Shown here: piece after piece, positions 45,274 through 54,869 of the stretch
How the letters are laid out: each line of letters opens with the position of its first letter
Numbering within the stretch: position 1 is the stretch's first letter
NCBI GenBank assembly: GCA_963575745.1
Contig: CAUYUJ010014328.1
Coordinates: 329,853 to 393,852, forward strand
From: Prorocentrum cordatum
Lineage: Eukaryota; Sar; Dinophyceae; Prorocentrales; Prorocentraceae
DNA: 64,000 nt
Reading direction: 5' to 3'
Notes under the pieces: generated by a model
Seen by the model: the letters and a program-made list of their open reading frames with translations, nothing else
Databases searched by the model: none
What the model was told of the DNA's origin: nothing
Program-made: the position numbers and the translations under genes

Positions 45274-48200
45274 TCAAGCCTTCTCCGTCTTCGGCTTCTT
45301 CTTCTTCGAAGCCGAGGAGCCTGAGGACGAGGAGTCTGAGGTCGAGGACGCGTCGGCGTCGCGCTTCTTTTCCCTTATTGCCCTTCTTATTTTCCTCCTT
45401 ATTGTCCTTCTTCTTATCATCATTATTGTCCTTCTTATTGTCCTCCTTATTGCCCTCCTTCTTGTTGCCGTCCTTATTCCCATCCTTCGGGTCCTCCTTC
45501 GGGCCCTCCTTTGTCAGGCGCAACTGCACAGAGCGTGCAAGCAGGTCCTCGTTCACGAACACCATGGTGTTGCTCCCGAACATGGCCTCGACGGCACGCT
45601 CCACGAGAAACGGCTCGAGCACCTTCGCGTGGTGGTCGTCGGAAGTCAAGGCCAGCACGCTGCGCCCGCTCTCGTTGCAGCCGTGCATGCCTGCGCCGCC
45701 CGCAGGCGCGCCGAAGTACACCCACCTGGGCTTCCCCGCCTCGTGGCAGAGCTGCTCGATGTCGTTGTCGCGCGGGAACCACGGCACCTCCGTGCCCGTG
45801 AGCTGGCGGTAGAGCGTCCGCTTCTTCACGGCCGCAGTCACGAGGGCCTTCTCGGGGCGGACGGCTGTTGCAGCTTCGTCGCGCGCCTCGGCGCCACAAT
45901 CAGCGCCCTCGTCCTCCTGGAGAGGCTGGCAGTACCCCCGCTTCTCTCGCTCCTCGGCCTCCACCTCGGTGACGCACTGGCCGACCATGCTGGCCAAGCT
46001 GGTCTCCCAAACCTGCTTGGGCACGAGGGCGTGGCTCTTCTGCGGCAGGACAGGCACGTTCCTCACCACTTCGTTGAAGAGGGAGCTGCCCGCGTCCACG
46101 AACTGCCTGATCTTGGCCATTTGCTTCGGCTTCCTGCCCTCGTAGCAAGGCAGCATGACCTCGTGCGAGCGCGAGTTCGCCAGGCCTCGCTGCCTCTGGA
46201 AATGGCCGTACTGCTGCATCTGCTTCGTGTTGTAGGCGAGGTGGTATGTGACCGTGCGGAACTTGTTTGCGGCGAGGATCTTCAGGATCTTCGGGAGGTT
46301 CGACTGCGAGCGGCCCGTCAGCACCCACAGCACGCCCCGTCCACCGACCATCAGCGGGTCCAGGGACTTCAGGTAGCGTGCGACATCAAACTCGCCCAGC
46401 GCGGGCTCACGGCGCGTGAGGCCTTGCCCCTCGAAGACGCAGCACAACTTCGCATTCTTGACATCGTAGAAGCCCATCACTGATGCATTCTCTGTGAGGT
46501 TCTGGTATAGGCGTGTCTTAGTAACCGAAGCGTTGATATCCATGGCGCTGCCCTCCGCCGTGATCATGACGACCCGCGTATCCAGCTGGCTAGAGCACTG
46601 CTGCTCGCACAGCGCCTTGAAGTTATTCACGTCGCTCGGGGAGACCTCGATCTTCTTCTTGTCCTCGGAGGCCGCCTCCGCTGTTCCAACACCGCCCGCT
46701 GTTGCAGCACCGACCGCGTCGCTGTCTCCGGGCTTTTGCTCTGACGGTTCCTGGGGGTTTCCCACGAGGGAGTCGCACGCGATTTGGAACTTCTCGAAGA
46801 ACCTCTTACTCACTCGCACGCCCCTGTGGAACTTGTCCATGTTGTAGCGCTCGGCGTACGGCTGGGTGAGGGCGCCAGAGATCTCCTGCTTGTAGAAGTC
46901 CTGGCCTATTTCGAGGAAGTGTTTCATCGCCAGGCGCAGCGCCTCGGTCGGCAGTGACTGCACCCAGGTCGGGCCCTTGTCAGGCCCCTCAGTCTTCTCG
47001 AAGAACTTGAGCGGCGAGTCGAGATATTGCCTCGCCATGACCATGACTTTTCTCTCGGCGGCGTTCTCCTGTGTGCATGTTGTTTCAGTGCTGTTGCAGC
47101 CAGTGCTCCCTTTGAACAAATCTGGGCACTGTTTCAGAAAGTTCGCCACGTATTTCTTCGCCCACAAGATCTCGCCCACTGCCTGGCCGATGGTGGAGGC
47201 GCTGTACGGGTCCTTCACGCTCTTCCGCCACATCCGCGTGTACAAGCTTTCCAAGACGCACCCCAGCGAGGTAGCGTCCGTCTTCGCGATGATCGTCCCA
47301 AGCTGTGTGGGCCTGTCCAGCAGATTGTCTCGCCCCCAACGGTTCACGGCGGCATCCAAAAGCAGCAATGCCCCCGGGCACTTTTCAAGAGCGAGCCAGT
47401 TGACCATGTGCGTCTTGACGGTCCTCAGGCTGGGGCAGTGCAGAAGTCCCCACTTTATGTTTTTCTCCAACCACGCCTGCACCTTCTCGGCCGAGACGTT
47501 CCCGCCAGCTGGCCCGCCGCTCTTCAAGATTTCCGCCGCACGTGCCACGATGCGCAGAGGTTCTGGCTCTCGAGCCCGAGGAAATCGCGCAGGCGCTCGG
47601 TGCGCGATCTCTGGTTGACAGACCACTTGAACTTGTTCTCCTCGACCTCCTCAGCAGCGCGCCCCGGGATCTGCACGAAATCGAAGGGCCAATCCAGAAT
47701 CAACTCCTCCGCCGCTTCTACGGCCTGCCTGTTGCCTTCCTCTTTCGCCCAGTAGTAGGCCAGCCAGACAGCGTTGACCACGACGTCACTGCCCAAACGC
47801 TTGAACTTGCCGATCTCGGGCACAGCAGTCTGGTTCACGTTGGTGATCATGATGGGGATCTCGAACCCTTTCTCAACCTGCTTCGGGATGTTCCAACGCC
47901 TGCCACCCTTGACCTGGCTTAGCGTCTCCACGATGCGCCGCTGTGGGTTACCCTGGGCTGTGCACTCGACGTCGCCAGCGCCCTCGTGAGAGTCGTTCGC
48001 TGTTTCAGCCGCGTCGTCCGTCGGCACGTTCCGCATGAACATGTCCGCAACCACGTTCTCCACCTTGCCCACCGTGATATTCTCCTCCAGGAAACTGTTG
48101 TCGATGGGCGCCGTATACGCCAGGTTCAGATAGGCATTCCTGCGCTCGCCCTTCTCGTTGCACTCTTCGATGATATTGGCGAGCTTCTCCTGCAATGGAG

Positions 48201-48402
48201 TCCTCTCCTTGCTGTCTTTCTTCGAGGTCTTCTTCGACTGGTCCTCCTGCGACTTGTCTGGCATCTCCCTCTTCGCCTGCGCGGCCCTCTCGGCGACGCG
48301 CTTCGGCATGGTCTTGAGAAGCCGCTTGAAGTCAGTCTCGATGAGGGGGGGAACCTTGTCGGCCCAGAAGGCCTTGAACGGCTGCGCCGCGGCGCCGCTC
48401 AT
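45274..48402 (-). pseudogene. large unidentified gene, two frameshifts
   Basis: About 1,040 codons on the minus strand, starting most plausibly at MSGAAAQPFKAFWADKVPP (48402), although the frame is open upstream to 48669. Frame 1 is good to about 47560. It then ends in SWHVRRKS while the sense continues one frame away as IVARAAEILKSGG, so one base appears missing near 47545-47560. Frame 2 runs to about 45375. At GGGAAAA (45368-45374) one base seems extra, after which the SR-like tail KRDADASSTSDSSSSGSS and KKKKPKTEKA precede a TGA at 45274. No catalytic family is recognised. Features are a basic KKTSKKDSKE linker, a PRWVYFGAPAGGAGMHGC segment, a DDHHAKVLEPFLVERAVEAM helix and a KE/KD-NK repeat tail. 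It looks like a dinoflagellate multicopy family. Overlaps or indels may be assembly errors. Confidence 0.6.
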
Positions 48403-48680
48403 CGCGCTCAGGCGGGCTGGTTCAGCTGCGGGCTGGCCGTTCCACCTCGCGCGCCTGTTGCAGGTCGGGCTGGAGCCGCGGCGGGAATGGAATTGGGCAG
48501 TGATGGAAGAAGAGGGGCCGTTGTAGCCGATGGAACGTCCAGAGGGCGGATAGGAAGCAGAGCGAAAATAGCCGCAACCAATTCTAGACGAACTCACGGA
48601 TGTCGGAAGTCGCCCATTCCCTCGAAGCAATGCGAAGATTAATGCATTTTCAGCGAGCGAGGGCGCCAAGAGCCTGTCGA
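48403..48680. other. upstream region of the large gene
   Basis: Open in frame with the downstream gene but of low-information Ser/Arg-rich content, so probably 5' untranslated or spacer. Confidence 0.4.
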
Positions 48681-48900
48681 GTTCTCCCCAGATGGCCTAC
48701 CAGCTCTTGATGGGTGGGCCCAGAGATTTTGCAAGACCCCAACGGCACCAAGAAATTCTAACTACCCTAAGGGCCTCAAGAGGAGATCCCAGAAATTCTA
48801 TCTCCCCACAGGGCCTCAAGAGAGATTGCCAGAAATTCCTCGCCCCTCAGGGCGTCAAGAGGAGATCCCAATCTTCAACGCACTCATTTTTTGAGTCCTA
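48681..48900 (+). repeat. three to four imperfect roughly 50-bp repeats
   Basis: Units contain GAAATTCTA or AGAAATTCCT, AGGGCCTCAAGAGGAGAT and CCC(C)A. The unit ends in GATCCCA. Confidence 0.8.
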
Positions 48901-49476
48901 GTAGATCCAGAACCCCATAAATCTGTTATGCTTTCGAGATTCGCTGCCAGGCCGAAGGTTTCGACTGACTGCGCTAGCCGATAGAACAGAGAACAGCTAC
49001 AGCGCGCCCCCCCTCCCCCCCCGCCCTCGCGGCGGACAGCGTCGGATAATTCATGTAGTCGGGGGGGGGGGGCCTGGGGGGCCCTGGAGCCATGGGGCGT
49101 TGATCCGATCGGCATAAGCCCGACACTTGCGCAAACGTCCAGTGGTGCCAGTGGGGGGGGGGGGGCGCGCTGCGGGACGGGGGATGAGACGGCGCGCATG
49201 CTGCAGCCGCGCGGCCTCGCATGGAGCGCGCGCGCGGCATCGGGCCGACGGACCGTGGGAAGCAGCCGCGGGGGCGGCGTCCTGCAGGGCACAGAATGCA
49301 GATGAGGCCTAAGGATTAAGGGCGAGTCGGGTCGGGTCGTCGTCGCGTCGTCGTCGTCGTCACGGTCGTCGTCACGGTCGTCAAAATCTCTGATCATATC
49401 GCCTCGCCCCCATCTCCCCCCACCCCTCCTCCCCCCATTTACTCCAACGCGCGGCGCGTGGCGGGCCCTCACCACG
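48901..49476. other. GC-rich spacer
   Basis: G-runs at 49055-49072 and 49155-49166, a GTCGTC run at 49337-49380. No gene is recognised. Confidence 0.55.
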
Positions 49477-50892
49477 CTAGCAGCCCGCAAAATCGCGGTT
49501 AGTTTTGGGGTGGTGGCCGACGCGCATGTGAAGAAGGTTGCGCCTGCCATAGTGATCACTGCGGATCCCTGAACAGGGCGCGCAGAGCTTCCTGGAACAT
49601 ACACGCTCAGAGAAGCCGCCGCATACGGTGCAGATGTCAACGCTGCGATAGCGGGCCATCACGCGGCTGCTGTGGTACCCGAGCGCGCCAGCCGCGAGGG
49701 GCAAGATCCGGCGGAAGTGCGGTGCGATCCACGGCGCAGTGGCTGGCCAGCCGAAGTCGTTGGCCTCAGACCCCTCGGGCACCTCCAAGGCTTGCCCCGC
49801 TGGTGCCGGCGGAGGCAGCCCAGGCTGCCCAGGCTGCACAGCGACAGGAGGAGGCTGCCCAGCGGCAGCGACAGGAAGTGCTGGGGGTGGGAGTGGGAGT
49901 GCGGCCCCGGCGCCACCCGGAGCTGCAGCGGCGCCCACAGGGCCTGCGGCCGCAGCGCCACCACCACCAGCAGCTGGCACATGAATCGCATGCTGGAACA
50001 CGGCGGCGGCCCCCGGGGCGCGGCGGTCGTCGCCGCCGCCGCCCACCACGACTCCATCTCCATTGATGGTCACACCGCCCGCCACGACTCCATCTCCATT
50101 GATGGTCGCACGAAGCCGGAGCTGGATGTGAATCGTCGTCGACGGCCCAGATGCTGCCATCGCGGCCATCGCGGCGAGCGCCGACGCCGCGTCGACGCCT
50201 GAGTCCGAGGCGGGGGGGGGTCGCCTGCTCAGGCTGAGGAGGAGTACAGCCGAAACACTGGACCTTTGCACTGCAGACGGCTGAGGCTGAGGCAGCGACG
50301 CCGACGGACGGTGACGACGACGACGGGTCACGGGCCATGGGCCACCGGCCACGGGGGAGACCGTCGGACCGTCGGGGGGCGCCGCGCGATGACTCATCTG
50401 CGAGGGCCCTCCGTCGGGAGGCCCCTCGACCACTCGGCCCTCCCGACGGGAGTCGACAGCCAGGGCCCGAGAATCCGAAGTATGAAGTGCGAGAGGGTCC
50501 CAGCAGGGAGGATGAGGATTAGGATGAGGATCAGGATGATCAGGATGAGGATGCTGAGGATTTTGAGGAGGAGTCCGATCCTGGGGAGTCCTCGGACCTC
50601 GGACCTCGGATGAGGGGAGCGGTGGGGCAGGAGCGGGGGGCACGGGGAATGAGGAGGCGAGGGCGACAAGGGAGCGGGCGGCGGAGGGGCAGGAAGAGGA
50701 GAGGAGCAGAGAGAATGGAGAGGAGGGGCCTTGCAATTTGGCAATTGGGTCCTTCCGGGCTTCGCACGGCGCCCCCCCTTCCTCACCCCCCCCCCGCTGG
50801 GCCCCCCACTGCTCCTCTACTCCTGATCCACCCCCGCCCCGCTGAGGCCGCCTCAGGCCCGAGGACTCCTCGTCCGCCGGACTCATCCGCAA
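49477..50892 (-). CDS. Ala/Pro/Gly-rich ORF with Cys-rich C-terminus
   Basis: The 471-residue minus-strand frame is open, but only the C-terminal 60 residues look conserved. They read VDICTVCGGFSERVCSRKLCAPC, then G-x(4)-YGRRNL and RVGHHPKTN, a CxxC...CxxC zinc-binding arrangement followed by a basic tail. I associate CGG-PC-G-HP tails with repetitive dinoflagellate ORFs, so it may derive from a mobile element. Upstream is low-complexity Ala/Pro/Gly sequence that includes a perfect 36-bp tandem duplication (about 50044-50115, repeated residues TINGDGVV). The start is uncertain and true coding may be limited to about 49477-50250. No neighbour suggests a function. Confidence 0.4.
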   Translation of the reverse strand: MRMSPADEESSGLRRPQRGGGGSGVEEQWGAQRGGGEEGGAPCEARKDPIAKLQGPSSPFSLLLSSSCPSAARSLVALASSFPVPPAPAPPLPSSEVRGPRTPQDRTPPQNPQHPHPDHPDPHPNPHPPCWDPLALHTSDSRALAVDSRREGRVVEGPPDGGPSQMSHRAAPPDGPTVSPVAGGPWPVTRRRRHRPSASLPQPQPSAVQRSSVSAVLLLSLSRRPPPASDSGVDAASALAAMAAMAASGPSTTIHIQLRLRATINGDGVVAGGVTINGDGVVVGGGGDDRRAPGAAAVFQHAIHVPAAGGGGAAAAGPVGAAAAPGGAGAALPLPPPALPVAAAGQPPPVAVQPGQPGLPPPAPAGQALEVPEGSEANDFGWPATAPWIAPHFRRILPLAAGALGYHSSRVMARYRSVDICTVCGGFSERVCSRKLCAPCSGIRSDHYGRRNLLHMRVGHHPKTNRDFAGC

Positions 50893-51499
50893 TCCCCATC
50901 CGCATCACCCCTGGTCCACTGGTCGGCCCCTCGCGGATGCGAGGCGGGATGGGGCCGGGATGGAGGGGCGCTGTGCGTTTCCGAAGCGGCGCCAGGAAGC
51001 GGACCAGAGCCGCGCCGTCTCATCCGCGGACGCCGTCGATGCTGTCAGCACCGCCTCCACGGCCGCAACGGCCGCCCGAGCGCCCGAGCGCCGACTCCCC
51101 CCAGAGCGGCGGCGCTCGAGTCGCCGGTCGCCCGAATTACGAAAAACCGAGTGGCGGCGAACAGCCCTCCGCCGCCACCGCGTCACCCTAATATGCGCTT
51201 GCGCGGCTCCCCTGCCGTCAAGCGCACCAAGTCCGCGATCCGCACAATATGCGAGGAAACCAAGCCGCGGCGACGGCGGCTGGATGGCGGCTCCTTCCCA
51301 AAATATGAAACATGAACCAATGATAAAAAGGAGAAAAAACTCACACCATAAAACGAAGTCGAAGGTTGAAGGCTGCCATCGACGAGACCTGGGTGAGGCT
51401 GCCATCGACTCGGTGGGCATCGCCCCCTGTTGCTGTCTCACAGTTAGTACCCGCTTCGGGAGCATTCGCGGGCTAACTTGAAAACAAAACATGTCATCG
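50893..51499. other. spacer without recognised gene
   Basis: GC-rich to about 51290, then a more AT-rich stretch (51290-51360). ORFs on both strands lack domain content. Confidence 0.5.
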
Positions 51500-51780
51500 T
51501 CTTCGGCACCAGCATCACCACCACCACCAAACACCATCATCGCCATAAGTGAGCATCCCTGGGCGCCTCCTCTCCCCCCCCCTTCCCCCTCCCTTCCGCC
51601 TCCCTTCCTCCGCCCTTCCTCCTCCCTTCCTCCTCCCTTCCTCCTCTGTCCTTCCTCCTCCTCGTCATCCCTCCTCCTCCTCGCCCTGTTGCTCATGCTC
51701 TTCTCCTCGCCCTCGACCTCGCCCTCGCCCCCCTCCTTCTCCTCCGTCTGCCCCTCCCCCCCTCCTCGTCCTCATCATTT
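51500..51780. repeat. TCC/CCTTCC-rich tract
   Basis: Imperfect CCTCCCTTCC and TCC repeats. Confidence 0.85.
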
Positions 51781-51817
51781 CTGACTGAGGGAATTTCGGC
51801 CCCCCACCCCCCTCCTT

Positions 51818-52444
51818 TTAAGCGCACATAAGGAAACATGTCCGAACACGGCGGCACTCTCGTACGCACCGCTGCCGCTGCCCTGTCCTCGACCTCGAGA
51901 ACGAAGGCTTCCCCCATTGAAAGGCGGGGGCGCAGGGGTGGGGCCCTGTCTTCGACCACGGTGAAACATGGGGGTGGGGCCCTGTCTTCGACCGCGGTGA
52001 AACACGAATAGGGCGCGGCCCTCCCCGCCCTCGCGGGGCGGCCTTGCCCCCTGGAGCGTGGTCGGGGATCAGGGGCGGAGGGGATTCTGGGACTTCTGAA
52101 TTAGGACTAGAAGGTGGGGAGGCGGAGGAAGAGACGGAGGAGGAGGAGGAAGGCTTCACCGCCCTCCACGCACCGCCGACTTGCATCATGCATCCGTCCC
52201 GTGCTGGCGAGCTCTTCGCTGAGAAAGTACCCGCTCCTGGCAATGTGAAGACACGCTTCTCGCTGTGCTCCGTAATGAGTGCTATGGCCAGCGGTTGAAG
52301 CATGGCCGCCGTGGTAACCAAGTTGGCGCCGCTCCCAACCGATATCCTCTTCGTCAACGCCTGAGGGGAGATCGATGCATGGCCGTGAGCGCGGTATACC
52401 GCGATTTCGCTCTTGCCACGGAGGTTCAAGACCTTCGGGGCCAT
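51818..52444 (-). CDS. HU/IHF-like DNA-binding domain protein (putative)
   Basis: The start at 52444 (MAPKVLNLRGKSEIAVY) is preferred over the upstream Met at 52519 because the conserved-looking part begins there. Residues about 15-65 (ISPQALTKRISVGSGANLV, then ALITEHSEKR) fit the helical half of the HU/IHF fold. Residues 67-95 carry FTLPGAGTFSAKSSPARDG, which matches the HU hallmark V-[LP]-G-G-TF-x(4,6)-AR-G in front of the DNA-binding arm. The remaining 100 residues are Ser/Pro-rich with a short repeat and may not be coding. Family role: DNA bending or packaging. Dinoflagellates use bacterial-derived histone-like proteins, but this sequence is not the classical basic HCc type. The assignment is mine by motif and is uncertain. 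Confidence 0.45.
   Translation of the reverse strand: MAPKVLNLRGKSEIAVYRAHGHASISPQALTKRISVGSGANLVTTAAMLQPLAIALITEHSEKRVFTLPGAGTFSAKSSPARDGCMMQVGGAWRAVKPSSSSSVSSSASPPSSPNSEVPESPPPLIPDHAPGGKAAPRGRGGPRPIRVSPRSKTGPHPHVSPWSKTGPHPCAPAFQWGKPSFSRSRTGQRQRCVRECRRVRTCFLMCA
51890..52015. repeat. roughly 38-bp repeat GGGGCCCTGTCTTCGACC
   Basis: Two clear units (GGTGGGGCCCTGTCTTCGAC plus CGGTGAAACA) with a degenerate third (CTGTCCTCGACC at 51881). It lies in the 3' part of the HU-like ORF and would encode PRSKTGPHPHVS repeats. Confidence 0.8.
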
Positions 52445-52799
52445 CGTAAAGAAAGGCGGCAGGCCCTCGACAGAGCAAACTCGCCAACAACTTCTCGAGC
52501 CAAGCGAGACTACGTACAATCGTACAATCAGATGGTGCGGGCCAGGAAACTGGAAGACTCCAGAGCGGTTGTGGATACTTCAGGCCAGGGTCAGGGTGAG
52601 CATTGAAAGAGCCTACTGGGGGACCCAAGGATGAGCCAGCACAGGAAGGCCTCAGCATAATTGCGCGAGGCTGCTGCGAGAAGCCGGATGGGGACTGTGA
52701 CAAGGGAATGCGGCGGCACGCCGCTGTGAGAAGACTTATACGACAACGATACCCGTGTGAGAAGCTACTGCGGCAGGCAGCGGCCCGCGTGAGGTCACT
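52445..52799. other. spacer without recognised gene
   Basis: Short ORFs on both strands (for example 52265-52606 plus) have no recognisable content. Confidence 0.5.
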
Positions 52800-52807
52800 C
52801 GGTCATC

Positions 52808-52970
52808 CTTCTTCGTATGGTAGCTTGGTTTATTATGGTAGTTTGGTTTCTTATGGTAGCTGGGTTTCTTAGGATAGCTTGGCTTCGCATGGTAGTTTGG
52901 TTTATTATCGTAGCTGGGTTTCTTATGGTAGATTGGCCTATCATGGTAGCTTGGTTTCTTTATCTGGCAT
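52808..52970 (+). repeat. 18-19-bp tandem repeat TATGGTAGYTTGGTTTCT
   Basis: About eight imperfect units on the plus strand. Some units read GGATAGCTTGGCTTCGCA. Confidence 0.92.
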
Positions 52971-52979
52971 CTGTCCTGA

Positions 52980-53490
52980 CATGTTCGAGCCCCCACGGAG
53001 CTCTAACGCGCGATGTTAGAGCTCCCAGGGAGCACTGACATGACATGTTAGAGCTCCCGCGGAGCTCTAACATACGATGTTAGAGCCCCCAGGGAGCTCT
53101 AACAGAATCGAGCATGCTATGTTAGAGCCCCCTTGGAGCTCTAACATACGATGTTAGAGCCCCCAGGGCACTCTCACATAATCTAACATGCTATGTTAGA
53201 GCTCCATTGGAGCTCTAACATGCGATGTTAGAGCTCCCAGGGAACTCTAACAAAATCGAACATGCTATGACAGAGCTCCGTTGGAGCTCAAACATGTCAT
53301 GTTATAGCTCTCTGGAGCTCGAACATGCCATGTTCGAGCTCCCCCGGCGGGGCTCTTACATGACATGTTATAGCCAATTAATTTGTATGTCGTGGAGTTA
53401 TTTTTGTTCGGGTGAGGGGGTGGGGGAAGAACGCGGCGATGCAAGGCAGGGAGCTCTAACATGCCATGTTAGAGCTCCCTGGGAGCTCTA
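52980..53490. repeat. array of GAGCTC/TAACAT palindromes
   Basis: About twelve units of CATGTTAGAGCTCC and its complement GGAGCTCTAACATG, alternately joined by CNNGGGAGC and by AT-rich ACATGCTATGT centres. Every junction is self-complementary. A 60-bp non-palindromic patch interrupts it (53378-53445). Shared with 42945-43140 and with remnants at 54392-54425. Confidence 0.95.
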
Positions 53491-54415
53491 ACACACCCGC
53501 CGCCGCCGCTGCCGCCACCGCCCCTTAACCGTTTCACAATCGATTGCGCAGCGGTCAAGGCCCCCCCCCTCTCGCCAGGGGGGAGCCTTAACCGTTGCGC
53601 GATCGATTGTGGAACGGTTAAGCGCCGCCGCCGCCGCCGCCCCGTGACCGCTTAACCGTTTCACAATCGATTGCGCAACGGTTAAGACTCCTCTCTCGCC
53701 AGGGGGGGGGGGGCTTAACCGCTGCGCAATCGATTGTCAAACGGTTAAGCGCTCCGCGCCGCCGCCGCCGCCGCCGCCCCTTAACCGTTGCACAATCGAT
53801 TGCGCAACGGTTAAGGCCGCCCCCTCTCGTCAGGGGGTGGTCTTAACCGTTGCGCGATCGATTGTGAAACGGTTAGGCGCTCCGCCGCCGCCGCCGCCGC
53901 CGCCGCCGTTCCTTAACCGCGTCACAATCGATTGCGCAACGGTTAAGGCTGCCCCCCCAGGCGAGAGGAGGGGGTCTTAACCGTTGCGCGATCGATCGAA
54001 TCCTGGTTAAGACCCCCCCCCCTCGCAATAGGGGGTCTCAACCGTTCCGCGCTCGATCGCGGAGCGGTTAAGACCCCCTATTTCGCTGGTTAAGGCCTCC
54101 CCTGGGCCCAGGGGGGCGCCTTAACCAGCGAAATATGGGGTTCTTAACCGCTCCGCGATCGAGCGCGGAACGGTTAAGACCCCCTGTTGCGAGAGGGGGG
54201 TCTCAACCAGGATTCGTTCGATCGCGCAACGGTTAAGGCCCCCCCCCCCCTCGCCAGGGGGCGGCCCTAACCATTTCGCAATCGATTGCGCAACGGTTAA
54301 AGCCCCACCCTGGGGAGAAGGGGGCGGCCTTAACCGTTGCGCAATCGATTTTGAAACGATTAAGGGGCGGCGGCGGCGGCGGCGGCGGCGGGCATGTTAG
54401 AGCATGTTGGAGCTC
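53480..54415. repeat. nested palindrome, about 930 bp, centre 54106/54107
   Basis: About thirteen 34-36-bp palindromes of the form TTAACCGTTGCACAATCGAT plus complement (starts near 53524, 53588, 53651, 53714, 53781, 53841, 53911, 53975, 54037, 54147, 54203, 54269, 54330). They are separated alternately by GCC-repeat linkers and by CCCCCTCTCGCCAGGGGG hairpin linkers. The two halves are reverse complements around GGGCCC (54104-54109). For example, 53966-54095 matches the complement of 54112-54240 almost base for base, and the flanking GGAGCTC...CCCGCCGCC (53480-53503) mirrors GGCGGCGGG...GGAGCTCC (54375-54415). The left half has extra units. Confidence 0.95.
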
Positions 54416-54425
54416 CTTGGGAGTT

Positions 54426-54869
54426 CTAGCCTAGCGTAATAAGGTTATCATTCCCCACGGTAGTTCTCACTGGTTGCACGTTTTTGAACTCCACTGGCAG
54501 CTTGGCGAATATTGTCTTGCTGCCCTTGAGCTTCTTGCCTGGACATTTCCAACGATAGATATATTTGAGCAGGTCGTTCCGTCTTTTGAACTCCGCTGGA
54601 GAGGCATTTTTATGATATGGAAGCAACCAATCCAAATCAATCCTTTCTGCCCTCAGCAGTTGTTGTGCAGTTCTTTCAATCACCACAAAAGATGACCCCC
54701 GTCGCCGCCCCGTCGAATTGCTACGATTTCTTACGATTTCCCGTTGGAGCTGGTACATCACTCTCCCAGATCTGCGTGACCTGTCTGCCGCAGCAACTTC
54801 GCTACCGAATGTGCGGTGCCCGCGCGACTCTGCTTTTGAGACGTAATAGCCAGTGACACAGGTAGCCAT
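54426..54869 (-). CDS. small unknown ORF (147 residues)
   Basis: Starts at 54869 and ends just inside the right border of the nested palindrome. The product is basic and non-repetitive (for example DWLLPYHKNASPAEFKRRND, then LLKYIYRWKCPGKKLKG), but I recognise no domain. The frame is intact. About 210 bp upstream on the same strand is a 13-base match to the dinoflagellate spliced leader (55079-55091), which if real would make this a retroposed cDNA. Coding status is uncertain. Confidence 0.35.
   Translation of the reverse strand: MATCVTGYYVSKAESRGHRTFGSEVAAADRSRRSGRVMYQLQREIVRNRSNSTGRRRGSSFVVIERTAQQLLRAERIDLDWLLPYHKNASPAEFKRRNDLLKYIYRWKCPGKKLKGSKTIFAKLPVEFKNVQPVRTTVGNDNLITLG

Noticed and set aside
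44918-46483. 521-residue plus-strand ORF opposite the large minus-strand gene
   Set aside because: Antisense shadow of a GC-rich coding region; the minus-strand product has the conserved-looking motifs.
50610-51696. Overlapping ORFs of 193 and 263 residues
   Set aside because: Arg/Pro/Gly-rich products on both strands of GC-rich DNA without domain evidence.
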